Source: an uncultured Prevotella sp. (GTDB lineage Bacteria > Bacteroidota > Bacteroidia > Bacteroidales > Bacteroidaceae). From it: a stretch of 32,272 nt of DNA. Position 1 is the stretch's first letter, and the number at the start of each line of letters is the position of its first letter. The translations under genes were made by a program, and so were the position numbers. The stretch lies in assembly GCA_900550035.1 (NCBI GenBank), contig URQS01000037.1, forward strand, positions 1 to 32,272, given 5' to 3'. The notes under the pieces are model-generated. The model did not search any database, had not been told where the DNA came from, and saw only the letters and a list, made by a program, of their open reading frames with translations. Shown piece by piece: positions 17,004-23,820 of the stretch.

Positions 17004-17009
17004 CTAACA

Positions 17010-18827
17010 ATGTATTTCGACGAAACACAACTCAACGACCATGTGCTTGATGCACTATACGACATGCGCTTTGACGTGTGTACTCCTATACAGGAACAAT
17101 GTATTCCGCCAATACTCGAAGGTCGCGACCTTTTAGGCGTAGCTCAGACAGGTACAGGAAAGACCGCTGCCTATCTGCTGCCTATCCTCTCGCGTCTTGA
17201 CGACGGCGGATTTCCAAAAGACGCTATCAACTGCGTCATAATGAGCCCGACACGTGAGCTGGCACAACAGATAGACCAGGCCATGCAGGGCTTCGGCTAT
17301 TATCTCGACGGTGTTAGCAGCGTGGCTGTATATGGCGGCAACGACGGCAACCGCTACGATCAGGAACTAAAGAGTTTCCAGTTGGGTGCCGATGTAGTAA
17401 TTGCCACTCCCGGACGTCTCATCAGCCATATCTCACTCGGTTCTGCCGACCTCAGCCGCGTAAGTTTCTTTGTTCTCGACGAGGCAGACCGCATGCTCGA
17501 CATGGGATTCTCTGAAGACATAAAGATGATTGCAAGCAAGTTGCCACCTACTTGCCAGACTATCATGTTCTCGGCTACCATGCCCGAGAAGATTGAAGAA
17601 CTCGCCAAGACTCTGCTCAAGAACCCCGTAGAAGTGAAGATAGCCGTAAGCAAGCCTGCCGAAAAAATCAAGCAGACAGCTTATGTATGCTACGAAACAC
17701 AGAAGATTGGCATCATCAAAGACCTCTTCCGCAAGGGCGACCTCAACCGTGTCATCATTTTCTCTGGCAAGAAGCAGAAGGTGAAGGCCATCAACCGCAC
17801 TCTGCAGCAGATGAAGATTAATTCGGGTGAGATGCACTCCGACCTTGAGCAGGCTGAGCGCGACGAAATCCTCTATAAGTTCAAGACCGGACAGATCGAC
17901 GTGCTCGTAGCCACCGACATCGTAGCACGTGGCATTGACATCGACGATATTGCTATGGTCATCAACTTCGATGTACCCCACGACCCAGAAGACTATGTTC
18001 ACCGCATCGGACGTACAGCACGTGCCGAGCGCGACGGTGTTGCCATCACCTTCGTAAGCGACGACGAAATCTACAGCTTTAAGCAGATAGAGAAGTTCCT
18101 CGATCGCGATGTTGAGAAGGTGGCACTGCCCGAAGGATTGGGCGAAGCACCCGACTACAATGCTCCTCGAGGCAAGGGCAAGTCCGACCGCAACAACCGT
18201 GGCCGTGGTAGAGGCAAAAAGCCGACAACTGACAAGCAGGCTGCTGACGGCGAAAAGAAACCACGCAACAACCGTCGACGCAAACCACAGAATGCTGACA
18301 ACAACACCGAGCATCCCGCTAACACAACAACCAACAACGCTGAGCAGACTACTGTTGACAACACCCAACAGCCAGACAACTCGACTACCGTCATTGTCCA
18401 AACTGATGGCGAGAAGAAGCCGCGCAACAAGCGCAACCGCAAGCCACGCCGCCGACCAGAGAACGGTGAAACAACTGGCGAGCAAAATAACTCAAACGAG
18501 CAGAAGACAGACAAGGAACAGAAGCCGCGCAACGAAAAGAAAACTCGTGGCGAACAAAAAACTCGTGGCGAGCAGAAGTCAGACAACGAACATAAGTCAA
18601 ATAACGACAGAAAGCCAAACAACCGTAAGCGTCAGAACACCGAACAGAAGTCTGAAGGCGAGCAGAAGCCACGTCGACAACAACAGCGCCGCAACAGCCG
18701 TAAGCCTAATACTCCAAAGGCAGAACCTACGCCAAACGTGCCCGCTGTAAAGCAAACAAGTGCTATCACAAAGATTCTGACAAAACCTATCAGCTGGCTA
18801 AAGTCGCTCGGAAAAAAGAAAGATTAA
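17010..18827 (+). CDS. DEAD-box RNA helicase (RhlE-like) with long disordered tail
   Basis: A 605-residue protein. The helicase core (1 to about 375) carries a Q-motif (CTPIQEQCIPPIL), motif I AQTGTGKT with Lys51, PTRELAQQ, TPGRL, DEAD at 157-160, SAT at 188-190, and HRIGRTAR at 331-338. The remaining 220 residues are low-complexity, rich in Lys, Arg, Asn, Gln and Glu, with repeated pieces such as DGEKKPRN and TRGEQK, ending in a short amphipathic segment. It probably unwinds structured RNA during ribosome assembly or in the cold. The ATG at 17010 begins family sequence (MYFDETQL); the TTG upstream is inside the intergenic repeat. Confidence 0.92.
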   Translation: MYFDETQLNDHVLDALYDMRFDVCTPIQEQCIPPILEGRDLLGVAQTGTGKTAAYLLPILSRLDDGGFPKDAINCVIMSPTRELAQQIDQAMQGFGYYLDGVSSVAVYGGNDGNRYDQELKSFQLGADVVIATPGRLISHISLGSADLSRVSFFVLDEADRMLDMGFSEDIKMIASKLPPTCQTIMFSATMPEKIEELAKTLLKNPVEVKIAVSKPAEKIKQTAYVCYETQKIGIIKDLFRKGDLNRVIIFSGKKQKVKAINRTLQQMKINSGEMHSDLEQAERDEILYKFKTGQIDVLVATDIVARGIDIDDIAMVINFDVPHDPEDYVHRIGRTARAERDGVAITFVSDDEIYSFKQIEKFLDRDVEKVALPEGLGEAPDYNAPRGKGKSDRNNRGRGRGKKPTTDKQAADGEKKPRNNRRRKPQNADNNTEHPANTTTNNAEQTTVDNTQQPDNSTTVIVQTDGEKKPRNKRNRKPRRRPENGETTGEQNNSNEQKTDKEQKPRNEKKTRGEQKTRGEQKSDNEHKSNNDRKPNNRKRQNTEQKSEGEQKPRRQQQRRNSRKPNTPKAEPTPNVPAVKQTSAITKILTKPISWLKSLGKKKD

Positions 18828-18865
18828 AGTATAGTAGATACGAAACAATAAAGTATAGTAGATAC
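18825..18865 (+). repeat. 17-bp direct repeat after the helicase gene
   Basis: TAAAGTATAGTAGATAC occurs at 18825-18841 and again at 18849-18865. The first copy begins at the helicase stop codon. The pair lies just before the terminator hairpin. Confidence 0.85.
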
Positions 18866-18871
18866 AATACA

Positions 18872-18910
18872 ACGGGGCAGAACTCCATACTGGAATTCTG
18901 CCCCGTTTTT
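18872..18910 (+). terminator. Rho-independent terminator of the helicase gene
   Basis: ACGGGGCAGAA pairs perfectly with TTCTGCCCCGT over 11 bases, the stem can extend through CTCCA/TGGA, and TTTT follows. It is one of the strongest hairpins in the window. Confidence 0.93.
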
Positions 18911-18997
18911 GGATATTATCATCACTATGCCATCCTTCACAATATGCCGAAACCCATAAAATCGTACAGAATTAATGCTTTTATCAAAATAAACTCG

Positions 18998-19005
18998 TAA
19001 CTTTG
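18998..19005 (+). promoter_or_regulatory. -7 promoter element of the lipid head-group cluster
   Basis: TAACTTTG followed by CA matches TAnnTTTG. The -33 region is T-rich (CTTTTA near 18978) without a clean TTTG. A transcript from here would start near 19012 and carry a leader of roughly 128 bases. Confidence 0.6.
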
Positions 19006-19039
19006 CACCGTTTAAACAAATTGTACGCATCCATAGGTA

Positions 19040-19099
19040 GAAGCTATGTAGGTTTCTGGGGCTTTACAGCTCGTATTTTATGAGTTCTGACACAGCTTC
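19040..19099 (+). promoter_or_regulatory. Possible structured 5' leader
   Basis: GAAGCTATGT (19040-19049) pairs with ACACAGCTTC (19090-19099) at nine of ten positions. Inside it, CTCGTA and TATGAG (19070-19084) form a six-pair hairpin with a three-base loop, and CTG...CAG pairs across 19056-19069. The arrangement resembles a multi-stem leader, but it matches no riboswitch class I can name. The fold was judged by eye only. Confidence 0.35.
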
Positions 19100-19139
19100 A
19101 AACTATGCGTTTTCATAGGAAATCATAGAAATAGAGAGA

Positions 19140-20801
19140 ATGAGATTTGCAGTAATAGCAGCAGGCGAAGGTAGCCGTCTGGCGCAGGAAGGCGTCGAGC
19201 AACCCAAACCGCTGGTACCCGTATGCGGCGAGCCCATGATTGAACGCTTGCTGCGCATATTCGTCGACTGCGGTGCGACGGAGATAGTGGTTATCGTCAA
19301 CGAATGGAGCACAGCAGTGCGCGAACATATTGAGAGCCTTGCTCTACCTGTGCCACTGCGCCTTGTAGTGAAGACCACACCAAGTTCAATGCACAGCTTG
19401 CATGCACTTTCGCCATATCTGCGTGGCGAACGTTTTTGTCTTACAACGGTAGATACCATCTTCCGCGAAGCAGAATTCAAGAAATACATACGCCACTTTG
19501 CTGCCACTACCGATATAGACGGATGTATGGCTGTCACACCTTTTGTTGATGACGAGAAGCCATTGTGGGTAGGCGTTGAGCAGCAGGTGGATGCCGACGG
19601 TGCAAGCATTCTCGACAAGCAAGGCTCTCACCGCATGCCTCGCGTAACGGGTTTTCACGACAGCCAGGAGCAGGGCGACTATCTAATATCGGGCGGTATT
19701 TACTGTCTGGGCGACCGTGCTCTCGACGTACTCGACCACTGTATGGAGAAGGGCATGAGCCGTATGCGCAACTTCCAGCGCCAGCTCGTAGCCGAAGGCT
19801 TGAAGCTCGAAGCTTATCCCATTAACAAGATTCTCGATGTCGATCATCGCGACGACATAGCCAAGGCTGAGACATTCCTTCGTCCGCTCGAAGGCAAGAA
19901 ACTCGTGGGTGTATGCCGCGGCAATGAGTATTCGCCCAACTGTGTCGACAACGATGCTGCCATCATGCATGCCGTTAAGGACAATCTGGAATTGCTTGGC
20001 GCTGAGATTGAGATGTACAACGAGAAGGACTTCTACACCAAGGCAGAGACTATCGATGCAGCCCTGCAGCGTGCCGCCGACAATGGCATTATCGACAGCA
20101 ATGAAGCCATAGCCAATGAGCATGCCGACGCATTCTTCAGCATGGCTCGCAGCAAGCGAGCACTCAACGCACTCGACCGCATTGAAAAGAACGGTATTCC
20201 CGTAGTGAACAGCAGCGATGGCATCGACCGTTGCATACGCCGCACAATGACCGAGATGTTCATCGAGGGCGGTGTGGCTTATCCCGAAAGCCGTATCATC
20301 GAAAAGGGCAATTCAATGACCGACGGTATCGACTATCCTCTGTGGCTGAAGCGTGGCGACGGATGTGCACAACAGAAAGAAGACACATGCTACGTACAAT
20401 CGAAAGATGAGGCAGAGAAACTTCTGAACGACTTCTGGCAGCGTGGCGTAGAGTCGGTAGTGGTAAACGAACACCTCAAGGGCGACCTTATCAAGTTCTA
20501 CGGCGTTGAGGGCACCGACTTCTTTTACTGGTTCTATCCTTCCAAGTGCGGCCATCGCTCTAAGTTCGGCCTTGAGGTAATCAACGGCGATGCACGTGGC
20601 ATACTCTTCGACACCGATGCCTTGAAACAGGAAGCAGACAAGGCTGCGCTGATGCTCGGCGTACCTGTGTACGGAGGCGACTGCGTGATAGGCGACGACG
20701 GTTCGATAAAGATTATCGACTTCAACGACTGGCCAAGCTTTGCCCCATGCCGCGACGAGGCAGCATTCAATATAGCCATGGCTATACTCAACAAGATGTA
20801 A
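19140..20801 (+). CDS. Nucleotidyltransferase fused to ATP-grasp domain
   Basis: A 553-residue two-domain protein. Residues 1 to about 245 are a sugar- or choline-phosphate-type nucleotidyltransferase: AAGEGSR (7-13), KP at 23-24, and a metal-binding TTVD with Asp105. Residues about 253-553 are an ATP-grasp domain: VCRGNEYSPN, an ATP-binding Lys404 in LWLKRGDG, VVVNEHLKGDLIKFYGV, Asp514 in YGGDCVI, and the Mg-binding IIDFNDWPSF (Asp527, Asn529). The first domain could make a CDP- or similar head group; the second could phosphorylate or ligate it. It opens a cluster with a CDP-alcohol phosphotransferase, a membrane protein and a HAD phosphatase. The substrate is not known. Confidence 0.8.
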   Translation: MRFAVIAAGEGSRLAQEGVEQPKPLVPVCGEPMIERLLRIFVDCGATEIVVIVNEWSTAVREHIESLALPVPLRLVVKTTPSSMHSLHALSPYLRGERFCLTTVDTIFREAEFKKYIRHFAATTDIDGCMAVTPFVDDEKPLWVGVEQQVDADGASILDKQGSHRMPRVTGFHDSQEQGDYLISGGIYCLGDRALDVLDHCMEKGMSRMRNFQRQLVAEGLKLEAYPINKILDVDHRDDIAKAETFLRPLEGKKLVGVCRGNEYSPNCVDNDAAIMHAVKDNLELLGAEIEMYNEKDFYTKAETIDAALQRAADNGIIDSNEAIANEHADAFFSMARSKRALNALDRIEKNGIPVVNSSDGIDRCIRRTMTEMFIEGGVAYPESRIIEKGNSMTDGIDYPLWLKRGDGCAQQKEDTCYVQSKDEAEKLLNDFWQRGVESVVVNEHLKGDLIKFYGVEGTDFFYWFYPSKCGHRSKFGLEVINGDARGILFDTDALKQEADKAALMLGVPVYGGDCVIGDDGSIKIIDFNDWPSFAPCRDEAAFNIAMAILNKM

Positions 20802-20867
20802 AACAGCTGAACCGACAACACCCCAAACGTTACATCAAGGATTTTAATTAAACATTATCATATAAAA

Positions 20868-21776
20868 ATGTCAAATTCAGAATTCAAGTCAACCCTCAAG
20901 TCGTCGGACACAGAGGAGCACATCGACATTTATTTCTATCGCCCGATAGGCTATCAGTGGGCACGCTTCTTCCGCATGCTGCACGTCACCCCCAACGTAG
21001 TGACTATTCTTTCAATATTCCTCGGCGTAGGAGCCGGCATCTGCTTCGGCTTCAACGATCTTCGCATCAATATCGTAGGTATTCTGCTGCTCATTTGGGC
21101 GAATATGTATGACAGCTGCGACGGTCAGCTGGCACGTCTCACCAATCAAAAGAGCGCGCTTGGACGTATTCTCGATGGTGCCGCAGGCGACTTCTGGTTC
21201 ATCGCCATCTATGTAGCCATCTGCATCCGACTCATGCCCGAATGGGGCGTGTGGATATGGGTACTGTGCGTTGTTAGCGGTTTCGGCTGTCACTCACGCC
21301 AGTGTCGTCTTGCCGACTACTATCGTCAGATTCACCTCTTCTTCCTCAAGGGCAAGGAAGGTAGCGAGATGGACGACGCCTCAAAGCAGGTAGAGCTGTA
21401 TCGCGAGATGAAGTGGGGCAAGCAGCCGCTGCAGAAACTCTTCCAGTTCTTCTATGTCAACTACACAGCAGCCCAGGAGAAGGAGACCCCGTGGTTTCAG
21501 AAACTCAAGACTGCCATACGTGCCAAATATCCCGACCAGTTGCCCGAAAGCTTGCGCAATGACTTCCGCGAGGGCAGTCTGCCACTGATGAAGTACGCCA
21601 ACTTCCTCACCTTCAACTGGCGCAGCATCACACTCTTCGTCAGCATTCTCATTGGCAAGCCGTGGGTTTATCCGGCTGTAGAGATTGTGGTGTTCACCGC
21701 CGTATACTTCTATATGCACTATCGTCACGAGCGTCTTTGCCGCGAGGTACTTGCCAAGCTCGACAGCTACAAATAA
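20868..21776 (+). CDS. CDP-alcohol phosphatidyltransferase family protein
   Basis: A 302-residue integral membrane enzyme with spans at about 42-62, 66-80, 108-130 and near the C-terminus. The family motif begins normally: Asp82, Asp85-Gly86, Ala89-Arg90, Gly99, Asp103. The fourth aspartate is expected at 107, but 107 is Gly and the Asp is at 108. A longer than usual soluble insert (about 140-235) follows. Enzymes of this family join a CDP-activated alcohol and a phospho-alcohol to make phospholipids such as phosphatidylinositol phosphate. Placement after the nucleotidyltransferase suggests that gene supplies or modifies one substrate. Confidence 0.85.
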   Translation: MSNSEFKSTLKSSDTEEHIDIYFYRPIGYQWARFFRMLHVTPNVVTILSIFLGVGAGICFGFNDLRINIVGILLLIWANMYDSCDGQLARLTNQKSALGRILDGAAGDFWFIAIYVAICIRLMPEWGVWIWVLCVVSGFGCHSRQCRLADYYRQIHLFFLKGKEGSEMDDASKQVELYREMKWGKQPLQKLFQFFYVNYTAAQEKETPWFQKLKTAIRAKYPDQLPESLRNDFREGSLPLMKYANFLTFNWRSITLFVSILIGKPWVYPAVEIVVFTAVYFYMHYRHERLCREVLAKLDSYK

Positions 21777-21785
21777 TAAAAACGT

Positions 21786-22814
21786 ATGAACAACAAGTTT
21801 CGCAATATATTCATGGCGTTCGGTATAATAGCCATTGTCATCATGCTCTGCACGATGAACATGGACTATACCGACATCTGGCGCTATCTGCTCAAGGTGG
21901 GCATCTACTTCCCGCTCATCTTGGCTTTGTGGCTGGTGGTGTATTTGGTCAACACAATGTCATGGTATCTTATCATCAATGACGAAGGACGCTGTGAGGG
22001 TCTCTCGTTTTGGCGTGTCTACAAACTCACCGTCAGCGGATTCGCTCTCAACTACACCACTCCATGCGGACTGATGGGTGGCGAACCTTACCGCATCATG
22101 GAACTGAAACCCTACACCGGTGTGAGCAAGGCCACATCATCGGTTATATTATATGTGATGATGCACATCTTCTCGCACTTCTGGTTCTGGTTTCTCTCCA
22201 TCTTCCTCTTCATCGCCTTCAATCCCGTAGGATTGTCGATGGGCATACTGCTTACTGTAATCGGTGCATTCTGTATTCTTGCCATCTACTTCTTCTCACG
22301 TGGTTACAAGACGGGCATGGCACAGAAAGGCATACGATTGCTCACCCACATACCGTTTGTAAAGGGATGGGCAAAACGCTTTGCCGAGTCGAAGAAGGAG
22401 ACCCTCGAACAGATTGACTCGCAGATTGCCCTACTCCACCAGCAGCACAAGCGTACATTCTACTCGTCTCTCTTGTTCGAATTGTCAGCTCGCGTTCTGC
22501 AGAGTCTTGAAATCTACCTCATCCTCAAGGCTTTCAATGCCGAGGTGGGCATTATCGACTCCATTCTCATACTCGCCTTCTCATCGCTGTTTAGCAATCT
22601 TATATTCTTTACTCCTATGCAGCTCGGATCGCGCGAGGGCGGACTGGCGCTGGCTGTAGACGGACTGCATCTCACTGGTGCACTCGGCGTATACACGGGG
22701 CTTATCACCCGACTGCGCGAACTGGTATGGATAGCTATCGGCATCATGCTGATTAAGATTGGCAACAACAACAAATTGCCCAAGGACACATCCGACAACA
22801 GCAACGAATCTTAA
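21786..22814 (+). CDS. YbhN/LPG-synthase-type membrane protein (putative flippase)
   Basis: A 342-residue protein with about eight membrane spans: around 9-25, 38-58, 118-140, 147-170, 220-245, 255-275 and 290-330. The pattern, including NYTTPCGLMGGEPYRIM and the late QLGSREGGLALAV, fits the LPG_synthase_TM (UPF0104, AglD/YbhN) family. Members include the flippase part of MprF and proteins linked to polar-lipid export. It starts 10 bases after the CDP-alcohol phosphotransferase gene, so a role in moving that lipid product is likely but inferred from linkage. Confidence 0.8.
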   Translation: MNNKFRNIFMAFGIIAIVIMLCTMNMDYTDIWRYLLKVGIYFPLILALWLVVYLVNTMSWYLIINDEGRCEGLSFWRVYKLTVSGFALNYTTPCGLMGGEPYRIMELKPYTGVSKATSSVILYVMMHIFSHFWFWFLSIFLFIAFNPVGLSMGILLTVIGAFCILAIYFFSRGYKTGMAQKGIRLLTHIPFVKGWAKRFAESKKETLEQIDSQIALLHQQHKRTFYSSLLFELSARVLQSLEIYLILKAFNAEVGIIDSILILAFSSLFSNLIFFTPMQLGSREGGLALAVDGLHLTGALGVYTGLITRLRELVWIAIGIMLIKIGNNNKLPKDTSDNSNES

Positions 22815-22848
22815 CGACATACACATTTTACACATAACGGATATACAT

Positions 22849-23634
22849 ATGAAATCAAATAAAATACGAGGTATTATATTCGACTACGGCGGCACGCTCG
22901 ACACACGCGGCGACCACTGGTCGGAAGTGATATGGGACGGCTACCAGCAGTGTGGCATTGCCGTTGACAAACCCTCCTATCGCGACGCTTATGTATACGG
23001 AGAGCGGGCTTTGGCTGTCAACCCTATCGTCACTCCCGAATTCCACTTCATCGACATTCTGCGAAAAAAACTTCAGTTGCAATTGCAGTTTCTGTGCGGT
23101 TGCCCATTGTTGCCCACAGGCAAGGACGACGACCAGCGCCAGGCACAGCTCGCATCACATTTGGAGATGACAGCTGATGAAATCGGCGATACCGCAATGC
23201 GCATTGCCACATGTATCAACGATGCCACCAACGCCTTGCTGCACGAAAACCGCAAGGTGCTCGAACGTCTGCGTCAGGCTGGTCTGCCTATGGTGCTCGT
23301 GTCCAACTTCTACGGCAACATCCGTACAGTGCTGCGCGATGCCCATCTCGACGGATTCTTCAAGGACATAGTAGAGTCGGCAGTGGTAGGCGTACGCAAA
23401 CCCAATCCTGCCATATTCGCACTCGGAGTGTGCGCTCTCGATTTGCCTGCCTCTGAAGTATTGGTAGTAGGCGACACCTACGGCAAGGACATTGTTCCGG
23501 CACATCGTCTCGGATGCCACACCATCTGGATTAAAGGACGCCAGTGGGAGGACAAGCCAGCTGATGAAAGCATTTGCGACGACGTGATAACACGACTCGA
23601 AGACATGCTTAAGTTTGTAAGTCAAAATGCATAG
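22849..23634 (+). CDS. HAD family hydrolase (probable phosphatase)
   Basis: A 261-residue HAD protein. Motif I is FDYGGTLD with nucleophile Asp at position 12, motif II is VSN, motif III is the Lys in VRKPNP, and motif IV is VGDTYGKD. The second Asp of the usual DxD in motif I is Gly. A helical cap lies between motifs I and II (about 30-145). In this cluster it could remove a phosphate from a lipid head group, for example from a phosphatidylinositol-phosphate-like product. The ATG at 22849 directly begins the HAD sequence; an ATG at 22759 overlaps the previous gene and adds no family residues. The stop codon lies in the loop of a perfect hairpin. Confidence 0.85.
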   Translation: MKSNKIRGIIFDYGGTLDTRGDHWSEVIWDGYQQCGIAVDKPSYRDAYVYGERALAVNPIVTPEFHFIDILRKKLQLQLQFLCGCPLLPTGKDDDQRQAQLASHLEMTADEIGDTAMRIATCINDATNALLHENRKVLERLRQAGLPMVLVSNFYGNIRTVLRDAHLDGFFKDIVESAVVGVRKPNPAIFALGVCALDLPASEVLVVGDTYGKDIVPAHRLGCHTIWIKGRQWEDKPADESICDDVITRLEDMLKFVSQNA

Positions 23635-23651
23635 TTTGCATTTTGACTTAC
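23617..23651 (+). terminator. Perfect 15-bp hairpin containing the HAD gene stop codon
   Basis: GTAAGTCAAAATGCA (23617-23631) is exactly complementary to TGCATTTTGACTTAC (23637-23651) across a five-base loop. The TAG stop (23632-23634) is in the loop. No U-tract follows, so it is either a factor-dependent end, an RNA-stabilising 3' hairpin or a regulatory site. Confidence 0.6.
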
Positions 23652-23763
23652 TCCAATTCTACTCAATATTCCGTTTTTCCTATTTTTTAGTTGCTATGGG
23701 AAAAATATTCAGAAAAATATTTAAATGCAAAAAGTTTTCATGTCCTATTTCACTTATTATTCT

Positions 23764-23771
23764 TAACTTTG
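23764..23771 (+). promoter_or_regulatory. -7 promoter element of the DUF5686 gene
   Basis: TAACTTTG followed by CA lies 50 bases before the GTG start at 23821. The upstream region is AT-rich, but a TTTG box at the normal distance is not evident. Confidence 0.6.
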
Positions 23772-23820
23772 CATTTTGTTATAGACAATTAGGATACACA
23801 TTTAATATTAAAGGTAAAGG

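Larger units (their letters stand above)
18828..19139. other. Intergenic region: repeat, terminator, promoter and leader
   Basis: This 312-base gap has no credible gene. From left to right it holds the rest of the 17-bp direct repeat, a strong terminator (18872-18910), about 85 bases of AT-rich sequence, a -7 promoter element (18998-19005) and a 130-base leader able to form several stems before the next start codon. Confidence 0.75.

Noticed and set aside
16926..17009. Upstream TTG start for the helicase
   Set aside because: The added residues are encoded by the intergenic inverted repeat; family sequence begins at 17010.
17433..18485. Minus-strand reading frame of 350 codons
   Set aside because: It is the shadow of the helicase gene; its hydrophobic repeats mirror the helicase's repetitive codons.
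19059..19110. tRNA-like start (GGGGCTT, TA, GCTC...GAG) in the lipid-cluster leader
   Set aside because: The anticodon and T arms are missing, so it is not a tRNA gene.
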